Origin: a virus | Virus record (IMG/VR): IMGVR_UViG_3300020204_000162 | Location: 1 to 38,250 of that record | Strand: one strand, 5' to 3' | Length of the DNA stretch: 38,250 nt | Part shown: positions 24,252 through 33,973 of the stretch, one piece after another | Layout of the letters: every line of letters starts with the position of its first letter | Position numbering within the stretch: position 1 is the first letter of the stretch | Made by a program: the position numbers and the translations under genes | Notes under the pieces: model-generated | What the model was told of the DNA's origin: nothing | Database searches by the model: none | What the model saw: the letters and a program-made list of their open reading frames with translations, nothing else

Positions 24252-25550
24252 TTAGAAATCTAATTTAACTCTTATAAGAGCTTCTCGTTGGAATGATTTT
24301 AATAATGGTTGAGAAAGTTTAGCAATTGCTAACAATTCATGACTGTCATTATATAAACCAACCGTCGTAATATATGTTTTAGGATCTCCAACAAATGTTG
24401 TCTGAGAAATTTGTCCTACTGAACCAGTTACATAAGAAGGATTATTTGAGAAATTATATTCAGCATTTTTAATTCGTACAAAGTAGTGCGTGCTTGTTAC
24501 TTTTTCAGAATTACGAGCTTGAAAACCATAAGGATCACTAGTTTGTGGATCTGTAAAGAATGAAGAACCTGAAATAGAATGGAATAGTACGAAGTGATTA
24601 TTTGCTTCAACACTTGATCCGGTATTAGTTGCAAAGCCTAATTGCTGATCTAACATTTTTCCATCTAATACTAATACACCATGGTCTGGATATGCTAATC
24701 CATAATATATCGGAGCATTTGTATTATGAATACCACTTGAAATTGAACCTGACACAATGTTATATATTTTACCCGAGTCACCTAATGTTCCTGTTGAAAC
24801 TGACGAATCATCAATTAATTTGATAACACCACTACCAGTAACAACAGATCCAGTTGCATTAGTAGCTCTAGAAGAAATTGCAACTAACGGCAATTCCCAA
24901 TTACCTGCATCTAAACGTTCTTTTATTCTATCACGTTTAAAATTAACTACATAAACATAATCCGTAGAACCAGATCCGGCTGTTGTAAATCTTGTATCAT
25001 TTGGGTTTAAAAGTAACTGACGATATTGAGAATAAATTGCTTTGCTAGCAGCATCATTCAATTGACCTTGTGAATCAGAACCACTACCTAATGCGTGACC
25101 AAATGCTAATGAAAATTGTACCGCTGATCCTGTTGCTGCAGGTGTTTTTTGAGATACATCAACATAATATGTTCTTTGAGTATTTGTTTGAGTTGATGAT
25201 GTAAAAAACGTCGTTAAACTTGCAATACCATCACTCCAAACACCAGCAGTAACAACTTCAATTTGATTGCTAACAATATCATTAACGGTATCAAATTTAG
25301 TAAACACTCTACCATTACGAGCTAAAATTTGTGATTGTTGCATTTCCGCAACCATTTGATTTGCAAGTTGTTGAGCTAATTGTTGTACTTGTTGAGTTAT
25401 TGCTGCAGTTCCTACTGACGCACCCGCAGCGCCAGGTGGCGGTGTAGGCGGTGGAGACGGTGGAGACGGTGGAATTCTAGAATCATTTCTAGGAAGTACC
25501 CCTTGACGCGGTTGTTGTTTTAATTTTTTAATGAAATTATTCATTTTCAT
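24252..25550 (-). CDS. Tail/baseplate-type structural protein with polyproline N-terminus, 432 aa
   Basis: The N-terminus is basic, followed by a Pro-rich stretch (about 26-41, IPPSPPSPPPTPPPG) and a Gln-rich helix (about 50-75, QQVQQLAQQLANQM). The remaining 350 residues are Ser/Thr/Gly-rich beta structure (SLAFGHALGSGSDSQGQ at about 150). The C-terminus VGLYNDSHELLAIAKLSQP plus a short tail is shared with the 526 aa protein encoded just downstream, pointing to a shared docking module; I have seen this type of end in baseplate/tail proteins of marine T4-like phages. An AAAAGGT site precedes the ATG. Probably a virion protein of the tail or baseplate edge; exact T4 equivalent unknown. Confidence 0.68.
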   Translation of the reverse strand: MKMNNFIKKLKQQPRQGVLPRNDSRIPPSPPSPPPTPPPGAAGASVGTAAITQQVQQLAQQLANQMVAEMQQSQILARNGRVFTKFDTVNDIVSNQIEVVTAGVWSDGIASLTTFFTSSTQTNTQRTYYVDVSQKTPAATGSAVQFSLAFGHALGSGSDSQGQLNDAASKAIYSQYRQLLLNPNDTRFTTAGSGSTDYVYVVNFKRDRIKERLDAGNWELPLVAISSRATNATGSVVTGSGVIKLIDDSSVSTGTLGDSGKIYNIVSGSISSGIHNTNAPIYYGLAYPDHGVLVLDGKMLDQQLGFATNTGSSVEANNHFVLFHSISGSSFFTDPQTSDPYGFQARNSEKVTSTHYFVRIKNAEYNFSNNPSYVTGSVGQISQTTFVGDPKTYITTVGLYNDSHELLAIAKLSQPLLKSFQREALIRVKLDF

Positions 25551-25561
25551 ATTATACCTTT

Positions 25562-26218
25562 TTATACATTAGCAGTAGCAGTTGTTACTTTTTTAACTGT
25601 TAAATTAATAGTAACACTTCCACCTGTTTCATTACCAATGATTGAAATAGTTGCAGTTTTATCTGCTAACATTTGTGTTTTTGCAACAATTCGGAATTCA
25701 AATCCTGCAACTGCTACACTTTGTGCATCTTGATTATCACCGATAAATCTAGGTGTTGTAGGAAGTACTGAATTTTGTAAAGCTCTTGTTACTTGTATAT
25801 CTGCAACCGTTGAATCAGAAAGAATTGCAGTATAGCCTAAATTTGAATTTCCGCCTTGGAAATTGCTTGTATTAGGAGCAATTACTGCACTATTACCTGG
25901 AGCATTTAATATAATGCTAGTATTTCCAACATTAACAACTGGAATATTTGTTGTTTGTTTAGGTAATGTTACTAGTTTATAACGCAATGCCTGAGTTTCA
26001 TCCGGAATTGCTTCTGTAATTGGCATATTTTCAATAACAATGCCATAATAATCAGTTCCTAGTGGATGATCTGGATTCCAAAGTGAATAATCAATTTCAT
26101 CATCGCCGACGGCAAATTGTGTAATATTAAATGCATTACCACCTTGAGCTAATAATTCTCGGCCCTTTAAAGTTAAAATTGCGTCGACCGTTACGCTCGA
26201 ATTATCTAGATAACCCAT
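25562..26218 (-). CDS. Tail-fibre/baseplate attachment-type protein, 218 aa
   Basis: The N-terminus VDAILTLKGRELLAQGGNAF followed by ITQFAVGDDEIDY (about residues 10-45) resembles the attachment domain at the start of many tail-collar and fibre proteins, where LTxxGxxxLA and a later AxGD motif occur. The rest is beta-rich, with VVNVGNTSIILNA and a C-terminal Ig-like stretch (TISIIGNETGGSVTINLTV). It has no Cys and no signal peptide. It starts a two-gene block behind an ATATTTAT motif and an AAAGGA ribosome site, with the 432 aa protein following after 11 nt. It is probably a virion protein that connects fibres to the baseplate; function is inferred. Confidence 0.66.
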   Translation of the reverse strand: MGYLDNSSVTVDAILTLKGRELLAQGGNAFNITQFAVGDDEIDYSLWNPDHPLGTDYYGIVIENMPITEAIPDETQALRYKLVTLPKQTTNIPVVNVGNTSIILNAPGNSAVIAPNTSNFQGGNSNLGYTAILSDSTVADIQVTRALQNSVLPTTPRFIGDNQDAQSVAVAGFEFRIVAKTQMLADKTATISIIGNETGGSVTINLTVKKVTTATANV

Positions 26219-26233
26219 ATGTTTCCTTTTACG

Positions 26234-26247
26234 TTTTTAATAAATAT
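26234..26247 (-). promoter_or_regulatory. Candidate late promoter, ATATTTAT motif (218/432 aa block)
   Basis: The coding strand reads ATATTTATTAAAAA, 15 nt before the ATG at 26218, with an AAAGGA ribosome site in between. Confidence 0.5.
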
Positions 26248-26261
26248 CGTTATTTTAAAAA

Positions 26262-29200
26262 TTATGCTAATACAAAACTACCATTAACATTATCTACATT
26301 TTGATATATCAATTGATTTGGATTTGCTGATCTAAATTCTACTACAGGTTTTCCATCAATTGTTTCTCTCGAATTAATATTAAAGCCCGGAGATGTTAAT
26401 TTACATCCTGCATATCTTTGATTTCGTATGCCGGCCGGCAAATAATCTTGCACTTGTGCTAATTCACCAGTCCAGCCAGGACCTTGTGCATCTAAGAAAT
26501 ATACACTAGTTCCATATATACCCGTACCATAAATTCCGGTGCTTATTCCAGAGCCGCCACTACCCGTATTAAATTCAGCTGTACCAGATACAAATCTTGT
26601 TATAGAAGATATTGCATCTAAATATATTGGCTGCAATGCATTACTTAACCAATATGGACTAGATGCAGTTATCCAAGTACTACCTGATCGTAACAAGTAT
26701 TCATATGAATACGGAACACTATCATATTTTTCAGAATTAGATGCAGTTAAATATCCTTGCCATTGATCATCATCGATACCAGATAATTCCATAATTCTTT
26801 CAGATACAGAACCATTGTATAACGGATATAATCCTTCTGCAGTTGGAGAAATAGAATCTAATACAACTGTATATGATGGTAAGAAATTTTGTACATTTGG
26901 TAATATTGTATCTTTACTACGTTCTAATAAGTTTGGCTGTATTAATAATCCAGTTAATTTATTTACACGTGCAGGTAGTAATTGATCTAATTGTTTAAAG
27001 AATGATAAATCAAACAGCGTAAACATTTTGATATACGCGTTTATATCATTTCGATCTTGATATTTTTTCCAATATGTTTGTGCTGCTTGAATTAAGTTTG
27101 GATATGATTTAGAATCTAAATCTCCCGGGTCGCCAATATAATCATCTAAAGACGTAAAACCTAACTGAGCAATTATATCTTCATCAATCATAGTTTGTGG
27201 AGAAAAATATACTCCTAATTTTTTACTATCTAAAGGAGCTGTATCAAATTGACTACGTTCAGCTCTAGTTTTAACATCCAACATTCCGATTAATTCATTT
27301 GATTCTAAACGAATTTTGTTATCATCATATGTCCCGGCGCCTAATGATACCGCATCATAATAATACGTTTCTTCAATTGAATCATATGGCGTTGCTAATG
27401 TCCAACTAGAAAATGATGCAGATATTGTAGATATAGCAGGTTGCACACCTTGCAAACTAGATGTTAAACTATGATTTATATTTTGATTTAATGGTAATCT
27501 AAAAATTAACTCAGAATATGTATCAACATTTCCGTCATATGCTCCGGGCGCTTTAGTATGATTATCTAAAGCAGAATCTTGTAAACTCGACGACCAAAAT
27601 CTTAATTCTTGAACTTGTCCTATTAATCGACTTGCCCCTGTAGATGTTCCGCCTATTGTCAATGTTGCTGAATTCGGTAAAGATGCAGTTGCAGATGCCG
27701 AAACTGTACTTACAATTTTTCCATATTTAGATTTTTTTGCAACTAAATCTAAATTAGTTCCGCGTGTTCTTAATATAGTAGTAATCCAATCGCCATTAAA
27801 TAATTCAAAATCAGCTGATCCCGTTCCGTTAATTTGTATACTACCTTTAGTACCACTACTAAAATCAATAGTAACTGCATTTGATCCTATTGTATACAAA
27901 TTCATTGTATTAGGTAGTGTCGGATACTTTAAAACATCAGCTGTACGAAAACGTAATTCTACACTTTGTAATGATTGTGAATAATTAACTGTGACAGTGC
28001 CGGCGGAACTTCCACTCAAATCCAATGCATAGTCAAAATTTAGTTTTTCATAAATTGGAGCTCTATCTAATCTAGGGCCTCCATATTCATTAATACTAAT
28101 TATTGATTGCGGTATGCCATAACAAGATAATAATGCTTGAATACTACGTTTAGTTCCTTTACTTTTTAAAAGTAATGGTAAATTGTTAACTATTCTTCGC
28201 CAAATTGTATATGTAATATTTTGACCTGGTACCGAGGGATCACCTACCGTATTTGATCCAGTTAATGGTATGCCAAATTCATTTGTTCCTAAAACATATT
28301 GCCATAAATCTTGATTTTGATTGCCATTTGTTAAAGTCCAACCAAATTGTTTTGCTACTGAATATAATAATTCATTTGGCATTCCTAATTTAGGATTTTC
28401 TTCTCGTTTATTAATTTTAGTCATATGATTGATATATGTATAGAATATATCATAATGATGACCTAACATGTTTATAAACGTATTTAGATTTGCGTTTGAT
28501 TGATCTAATCGAAGATATTCGGGAACTGAATAATATAGTGCATTATAATTTAATTGATCATATAATGATGCCGATGCATATAATGAATCATACCAATTTG
28601 CAAATTGCGAACTAGTTACTGAATATAATGTATAGGGTATTGTAGAATTTAATTTGGGAACTGGAGATATATAACTGCCAGTAAGTTCTGCAACTGTAGC
28701 TGATTCTTTAGGAATATCATATGTTGTTAATTTAGAAGATGATTCATAATACATCCATTGTTCAAAATTATCAAAGCCGCCAATTAATGCACTTTTTAAA
28801 TTTAAAAATTCTTGTTGATTTGCTGTAGCAACACTCCCTGATAATTGAGCTACTGCTAAACTTTGTGATGTATATGTTTCTAATAGTAATAATTTGTATT
28901 TAAAATTTTCTAAACGTTCTGTTGCTGAACTATAAAAAATAAAATTATTAAAATCAGAATAATCAATATTCAATTTCATTCCAGAAAGACTTCCGGAAAA
29001 ATATGCATCAATGATTTGTTGAGATGTTTGTGTTGATGAACCTAATAATTCAGTCCAAGTTTTTAAACCAGTATCAGTTGATGTATTAAATGTAGCAGTT
29101 GCTTGCCAATTTGGATTTGCTAATTTATTAAATGTAATTTTTGTTGATTCTGGTTGTACAAAAACATTATCAACATATGGCAATTTTAATTCTTCAACAA

Positions 29201-29933
29201 CCCAACATTTAAAATTAACTTGAAATTCATTAGGTAACGGATTAGCAAGTTTTACATAAACATATTCTCCAACAACTACGCTATTAACAAATTGAAATGT
29301 TTGATTTCTACTAAAATTTAATAAATACGTTTTGAATTTTTTTGGAATTTCTATTGTATTTATAATTGATTGTTGATTTCGTATACTAGAAACAATTTCG
29401 GTTCTAATATCAACAGTAGATGTTTGATTTACATCTTCTATATAATTAGTTAACTGTTTTAAAAATGTAGCATTTTTTATATCAATCGCACGAAGACGTA
29501 TTTCTGTACGATCTGGAGATATTTCGTCAATTCGCAAATATTGTTGCTCATAACTACCTATAAGATTTTTAAAGAAATTTACAACAACTCGAAGCGATCC
29601 AGCATTTATTTTTAATGCATCAAATTCTTTTCTTAAATCAATTGCAATTGGATTATATAAATCAATTGATTGATTAGTAACTAAATCAGTATACTGAGGT
29701 ATTTTTGTTACTTGTTGTATTTTATGATTTCCAGTTAGCCAAGAATTTGTAGAATAAACATGTAATTCAATTCTATTATCTTGAGAATTTTCTTTTATTT
29801 GATTTACTGGAATATATTTTCGTTCTAGAGGAGTATATGATATTAAGTCTAATTGTAGATCAGTTAAACGCTGAGCAACTACTGCATTTTTTGTGGAAGC
29901 AATTTGTTCGATATTTTTATATTGCGTTAACAT
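26262..29933 (-). CDS. Large baseplate wedge protein, gp7-like candidate, 1223 aa
   Basis: This is the largest protein in the window. The N-terminal 450 residues are beta/helical without an obvious family. Residues about 490-620 contain a conserved-looking helical section (FINMLGHHYDIFYTYINHM, then WRRIVNNLPLLLKSKGTKRS and IQALLSCYGIP) that recurs in large baseplate proteins of T4-like and tail-protein-I type phages. Residues about 630-800 form a LamG-like sandwich (VELRFRTADV, GQVQELRFWSSSL). The C-terminus is Gly/Ser-rich. It follows gp25, gp6 and two other wedge-region genes in the order expected for gp7 (about 1030 aa in T4), so a gp7-like wedge role is the best guess. The LamG insert would be an addition relative to T4. 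Spacing to the previous gene is 3 nt. Confidence 0.7.
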   Translation of the reverse strand: MLTQYKNIEQIASTKNAVVAQRLTDLQLDLISYTPLERKYIPVNQIKENSQDNRIELHVYSTNSWLTGNHKIQQVTKIPQYTDLVTNQSIDLYNPIAIDLRKEFDALKINAGSLRVVVNFFKNLIGSYEQQYLRIDEISPDRTEIRLRAIDIKNATFLKQLTNYIEDVNQTSTVDIRTEIVSSIRNQQSIINTIEIPKKFKTYLLNFSRNQTFQFVNSVVVGEYVYVKLANPLPNEFQVNFKCWVVEELKLPYVDNVFVQPESTKITFNKLANPNWQATATFNTSTDTGLKTWTELLGSSTQTSQQIIDAYFSGSLSGMKLNIDYSDFNNFIFYSSATERLENFKYKLLLLETYTSQSLAVAQLSGSVATANQQEFLNLKSALIGGFDNFEQWMYYESSSKLTTYDIPKESATVAELTGSYISPVPKLNSTIPYTLYSVTSSQFANWYDSLYASASLYDQLNYNALYYSVPEYLRLDQSNANLNTFINMLGHHYDIFYTYINHMTKINKREENPKLGMPNELLYSVAKQFGWTLTNGNQNQDLWQYVLGTNEFGIPLTGSNTVGDPSVPGQNITYTIWRRIVNNLPLLLKSKGTKRSIQALLSCYGIPQSIISINEYGGPRLDRAPIYEKLNFDYALDLSGSSAGTVTVNYSQSLQSVELRFRTADVLKYPTLPNTMNLYTIGSNAVTIDFSSGTKGSIQINGTGSADFELFNGDWITTILRTRGTNLDLVAKKSKYGKIVSTVSASATASLPNSATLTIGGTSTGASRLIGQVQELRFWSSSLQDSALDNHTKAPGAYDGNVDTYSELIFRLPLNQNINHSLTSSLQGVQPAISTISASFSSWTLATPYDSIEETYYYDAVSLGAGTYDDNKIRLESNELIGMLDVKTRAERSQFDTAPLDSKKLGVYFSPQTMIDEDIIAQLGFTSLDDYIGDPGDLDSKSYPNLIQAAQTYWKKYQDRNDINAYIKMFTLFDLSFFKQLDQLLPARVNKLTGLLIQPNLLERSKDTILPNVQNFLPSYTVVLDSISPTAEGLYPLYNGSVSERIMELSGIDDDQWQGYLTASNSEKYDSVPYSYEYLLRSGSTWITASSPYWLSNALQPIYLDAISSITRFVSGTAEFNTGSGGSGISTGIYGTGIYGTSVYFLDAQGPGWTGELAQVQDYLPAGIRNQRYAGCKLTSPGFNINSRETIDGKPVVEFRSANPNQLIYQNVDNVNGSFVLA

Positions 29934-29936
29934 TTT

Positions 29937-30968
29937 TTAAACTACAGTTAATTGTTGGTTAGTTCCTTGAGTACGTTTTGCAATAATGCCGTTATTGGAG
30001 TTATTTGGGGCTTCATTAAACGAGCTACTAGATAATAGTATAGTATCAAAATTTAAATTATAAACACCCGCCGTTCCTTGTGTATTTGTAGGCGACCATC
30101 CAAATATTCCTGGTTCAGACGGTATATCAATTGGTTCAACGGTCCAATAAGAATTTTCAGGCAATATCCAGCTATTCCTACTGGCCATGGCTTCTACATA
30201 ATATGTATCATCAATTTGTATATCAGTGTAATCTACAACATATTCTAACAATAATATTGGATAATCAGTTGAAGTAAGTCCATTCGGATTAGTACCCGAA
30301 CCAGCATCACCCGATGTTTTTGCTTCTGTATAAATACCAATTTCTTCAAATTCTCTATAAATTTTTGGATTTTTTCTATTTAATTTTAACCATATACCCA
30401 CCGGGCCAGTTACACCTTCATTAGGAACAAATTGTGTATTTATAACAAATCTCAATGTCTGATTTTTATCTTTTAAAGTTTTTATTATATCTTTAGTTAA
30501 AGTATAACCATTAACTACTGGTTGTGCGCCACCTGTAAATTGTAATTGTTTATATCCTTTAGAAATTTGCCTAGCATCTAGTCCATAATACCAGTAAGAT
30601 TGAAACGATGTATTTATTTTTGTAACATTAATAGGTTGACCTTGAGAATCAGTTTCAACTGGTATTTTTAATTCTGTAGTAATATTATCTAAATCTAAAT
30701 CTAAATCTAAATCTAAATCTACATCAGTATCAATTGTAGTAGTAGTAACCGGAAATCTAAAATAATTAAATTGTGTATTTAATAAAGGTAATACTGATTC
30801 AGCTAGTATATTTGTTGTTATTGCTTCAATAACTAATAATGAAGATGTTGGTTGTATTAAAACATTGCCTCCTTGATCGCGAGAAACTACTGCGTTATTA
30901 TTTGATATCGCAGTTATTCCTTTTTCATCATAAAATGAATCTTGTACTAATGAAACGCTATCACTCAT
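29937..30968 (-). CDS. Baseplate-region structural protein (gp8-like candidate), 343 aa
   Basis: A beta-rich virion-type protein of 343 aa, near the size of T4 gp8 (334 aa) and in the gp6-gp7-gp8 neighbourhood; the direct sequence support for gp8 is weak. Recognisable parts are the VSRDQGGNVLIQPTSSLLVI opening, a run of alternating Asp-Leu (about residues 82-95) encoded by a hexamer repeat, and a core with FINTQF-type and LLLEYVVDYTDIQIDD strands. The ATG overlaps the preceding stop (ATGA at 30968). It has no Cys. A wedge or wedge-periphery role fits the context. Confidence 0.6.
   Translation of the reverse strand: MSDSVSLVQDSFYDEKGITAISNNNAVVSRDQGGNVLIQPTSSLLVIEAITTNILAESVLPLLNTQFNYFRFPVTTTTIDTDVDLDLDLDLDLDNITTELKIPVETDSQGQPINVTKINTSFQSYWYYGLDARQISKGYKQLQFTGGAQPVVNGYTLTKDIIKTLKDKNQTLRFVINTQFVPNEGVTGPVGIWLKLNRKNPKIYREFEEIGIYTEAKTSGDAGSGTNPNGLTSTDYPILLLEYVVDYTDIQIDDTYYVEAMASRNSWILPENSYWTVEPIDIPSEPGIFGWSPTNTQGTAGVYNLNFDTILLSSSSFNEAPNNSNNGIIAKRTQGTNQQLTVV
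30691..30720. repeat. Perfect hexamer repeat (AAATCT)x5 in coding sequence
   Basis: Five exact AAATCT units on the plus strand, preceded by a partial ATCT, encode an alternating Asp-Leu stretch in the 343 aa protein. Copy changes keep the frame, so this could vary linker length without knocking out the gene. Confidence 0.95.
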
Positions 30969-32080
30969 CTAACTACTTTAAAATAAATTTGATCATCAAT
31001 ATATTGTTCCGTAAAGCCATCTACAATTTTTAGTTGCAAACGATAATAGCGCTCAGGCATAAAACCGTTCATATCAACGTAAATATAATTGCTTGTACTA
31101 TCACAACTTAATTTAGTATAAATATTATCGTACGGAATTATGACTTCATCTGTAGCTGCATCTAATACTGAATAATATGATGCTGATGATAAATATTTAA
31201 CGGTTTCTATAGGAAATAAATTAGTTGGCGATTTTTGTGGATATTTATCGCGAGCATATATCCTAATTTTGCTAATTTCAGTGTCTTTATAAGACGGTTT
31301 AACATTGGTATAAATTATATATGAATCTAGATTAGCCGCTGTCAATGATCCTGTTGTAAAAGCACTATTATCCCAATACATAGTTATTCTAGGAACATAT
31401 ATAGTATGTGTTTCTCTACTAAAATAACGAACATAACCAGATACTGCGACATTAGATTCATCAGCATCTGAATATTGTATTAAGAAACCATAATTAGGTA
31501 TTGTATTATTATTGCTACCACTTAACCATATTTTTATTTGATCAGTAACATCTATATTTAAATCAGTTGTTCTATATGAAAATGATTCCGATGTAATTAA
31601 TACAGGAGCAGTACCTGAACCCGAATAATAAAGATAATTACCACCTTTACCTGAACCAGATATATATAAATCACTTGTACCGATTTCAATTTGTTGACTA
31701 CCTGATATCCAAGATGAACCAGATGTAGGAGTATTCCAACAAACACCATCAGTTGTAGCTTCATTAAGATAACCAGTACCATTAACCCAATCTTGTCCTA
31801 ACATTTTTACTGCAATTGTATAATCTGCCGGCAAGTTTTTTGCTTGATCAGTGTATAATTGTAATACGAATTTACAATCATTAACAGTTTTAGAATATTT
31901 AGATAATGATGCTGAAATTTCAGTCATATCAAATTTAACAACTGCACGAGATTTTAATAAAGTAGAGCCATCAGTACCTAAACGTTTGCCAACTTCTAGT
32001 ATTTCATCTAATCCAGTATTGTATGTTGGATATGCTTCATACAACGTTGCATCTTTATTTGCATAAAATATTCTAAACAT
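30965..32080 (-). CDS. Baseplate-region structural protein with DNRLRE-like domain, 371 aa
   Basis: The start MFRIFYANKDATLYEAYP and following VKFDMTEI resemble the DNRLRE-type beta domain seen in surface and tail proteins, in which a xDxxLY motif opens the domain and a conserved FD strand follows. The middle (DWVNGTGYLNEATTDGVCWN) and the LNIDVTDQIKIWLSG strand fit the same fold (about 40-230). The C-terminal part is a second beta domain (SKIRIYARDKYPQK). An AAGGA ribosome site precedes the ATG. It lies between gp6 and the gp8-like gene and overlaps the latter, so it is probably a baseplate component not present in T4. Function inferred. Confidence 0.68.
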   Translation of the reverse strand: MFRIFYANKDATLYEAYPTYNTGLDEILEVGKRLGTDGSTLLKSRAVVKFDMTEISASLSKYSKTVNDCKFVLQLYTDQAKNLPADYTIAVKMLGQDWVNGTGYLNEATTDGVCWNTPTSGSSWISGSQQIEIGTSDLYISGSGKGGNYLYYSGSGTAPVLITSESFSYRTTDLNIDVTDQIKIWLSGSNNNTIPNYGFLIQYSDADESNVAVSGYVRYFSRETHTIYVPRITMYWDNSAFTTGSLTAANLDSYIIYTNVKPSYKDTEISKIRIYARDKYPQKSPTNLFPIETVKYLSSASYYSVLDAATDEVIIPYDNIYTKLSCDSTSNYIYVDMNGFMPERYYRLQLKIVDGFTEQYIDDQIYFKVVR

Positions 32081-32088
32081 TATGTTCC

Positions 32089-33969
32089 TTAATAGTTAAC
32101 TACGCGACCTTTAATATCTTGATTTGGAAATTTAACTTCAAATATACTAGGATCTAATGAAGGATATACAATTCCATTTTTTGTAGCAGATGCTAAATCA
32201 TAAACATTGCCAGAATATCCTAATGTAGTGTCAAATAAATTATTAAATGTAATATTAACTAAGTTTTGTACACCGTTTACATTTGAAATAATATTCATTA
32301 CCTCAGTTTTAATAACTGGTTGATTTATTTGCCAACGATCAACATCAAAATATGTTTTTAAAGCATTTATACAATTTAATAATACTTCATTACTATTATA
32401 ATTTGATAATACAGAAATTTCAAATTGAACACCTATATTAATTATAAAAGCATCTTTAATATTAATTGCGTCTGTTAATATTCTATAATGATTTAAGTAT
32501 GTTTTTAAATTTTCTTTGATTGAATTATTCAACGCAACTAATTGTTTGTTTTCATTGAATCCTAAAACATACATATTAAGTGCTAATGGATTTGGCAAAC
32601 GATTCTGTGTATAATCTTCTTGTATTATTTGATCGTCTGGTACAATATATGCTTTTGAAATGCTACCATATTTTGCTGGCATCGAATATGCTCGTATAAT
32701 ATAATCGTCGCGAGTCACTGTACGATTTTGTGTTGCAAAATTTGCTAAAGCATTGTTTTTAACATCCTGCAATGTATCAGAATTTTTTGCACCTGTTGCA
32801 GGTATTGGATTGGTTACTGCTACTGTATTTTTAACAAAATTAAATACTGGAACAGATGCTGTTGAATTTACATCTTCATCATAATTAATTTGTTGTATAT
32901 TTGTAAGAACATTTGCTACAACATTATCTGCAATTCCGTTTCCAATTGTATAAGTAACAGTTAATGTAGTATTTGCAGGTGCTTGTCCATATGTTCTTGT
33001 ATATAAAAAGTTTGATGGATCAATATCAACATCAACATCAACTCTAATACCCGCTAAACCATTACCAACATTTGTAGGATTTGGAATAATTTCTTCATCG
33101 TTATTATCTGATACTCCGGCACCAAATTGTATTTCTAAAAGATTGTCACTTCGCAATCTAGTAACAAAACGTTTTGCGGTACGTTTCATTTTTAATAAAC
33201 TTGGAGATGATGAACGATATTGATATAAGTCCGGATCATTTTCTGCCAAATTCGGAATCGATTCAAAAATAGTATCTTGTGCTAAATATGGAACTTCATA
33301 CCAATTATCACCATCAGATTCAGTCATTGAAATTATATCAATAATGTTTGATTCTGGTAAAACTATTTTATCATATGCAATTGGAGATCCAAATGTAAAT
33401 GATCTAGTAATGATTTCGCCAGAAACTGCTCTAACTTGTTTTTTTAATAAATAATAAGTAGGCTGTTTAGTAACATCATCACTTTCATAAATTGAAACTT
33501 CTGTTGTATCAAATGAAGAAGAAAATGCAAAATCTACAGAATCTAATGTGCGAAATACAGCTGAACCATTATTAGCAGAAACTTGCATTCCTGGTTTGAT
33601 TGAAAGTGCATAGTTATAATCAGGAGCAACATTACTGCCTGATCCAATTGATGGAACTAGTTGAAATACATCTAAAGTTACATATGCTGGAATAGAATTT
33701 TTAGGTTGATATCCTAACATCTTTGCAATATCATATACATTGCCTCTTTCAGTTGCTTGTTCTAATAATGATTCTTTTAAATTATTATCTGCATAATATG
33801 ATAATACATCGCCAACATATGCAGCTAATTCTAACATGATCATTCCAGATGATGCTTCACTAAAATCAGTATACGTTGTAGGAAAATACTGTTTAGTAAA
33901 TTCAATTAAATTTCTTCGAATTTGACTAAAATCTTTACCTAAATAAGAAACATCTTTTTTAGTTACCAT
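32089..33969 (-). CDS. 6: Baseplate wedge protein gp6-like (baseplate J family)
   Basis: The N-terminus is the hallmark: LGKDFSQIRRNLIEFTKQYF, then TDFSEASSGMIMLELAAYVG and DVLSYYADNNLKESLLEQAT (about residues 10-70), as in T4 gp6 and P2 gpJ-like proteins. The central part is beta-rich and holds VTRDDYIIRAYSMP (about 425), part of the conserved core in this family. The C-terminal 130 residues (INIGVQFEISVLSNYNSNEV and VQNLVNITFNNL) also match the family pattern. gp6 dimers form the ring of the baseplate wedge and control sheath contraction. Length is 626 aa against 660 in T4. It follows gp25 directly, an order shared by many contractile systems. Confidence 0.94.
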   Translation of the reverse strand: MVTKKDVSYLGKDFSQIRRNLIEFTKQYFPTTYTDFSEASSGMIMLELAAYVGDVLSYYADNNLKESLLEQATERGNVYDIAKMLGYQPKNSIPAYVTLDVFQLVPSIGSGSNVAPDYNYALSIKPGMQVSANNGSAVFRTLDSVDFAFSSSFDTTEVSIYESDDVTKQPTYYLLKKQVRAVSGEIITRSFTFGSPIAYDKIVLPESNIIDIISMTESDGDNWYEVPYLAQDTIFESIPNLAENDPDLYQYRSSSPSLLKMKRTAKRFVTRLRSDNLLEIQFGAGVSDNNDEEIIPNPTNVGNGLAGIRVDVDVDIDPSNFLYTRTYGQAPANTTLTVTYTIGNGIADNVVANVLTNIQQINYDEDVNSTASVPVFNFVKNTVAVTNPIPATGAKNSDTLQDVKNNALANFATQNRTVTRDDYIIRAYSMPAKYGSISKAYIVPDDQIIQEDYTQNRLPNPLALNMYVLGFNENKQLVALNNSIKENLKTYLNHYRILTDAINIKDAFIINIGVQFEISVLSNYNSNEVLLNCINALKTYFDVDRWQINQPVIKTEVMNIISNVNGVQNLVNITFNNLFDTTLGYSGNVYDLASATKNGIVYPSLDPSIFEVKFPNQDIKGRVVNY

Positions 33970-33973
33970 GTTA

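Noticed and set aside
30691-30720. Hexamer repeat considered as a CRISPR array or origin iteron
   Set aside because: Units are 6 nt with no spacers and lie inside a coding frame that reads Asp-Leu; a protein-coding microsatellite explains it.
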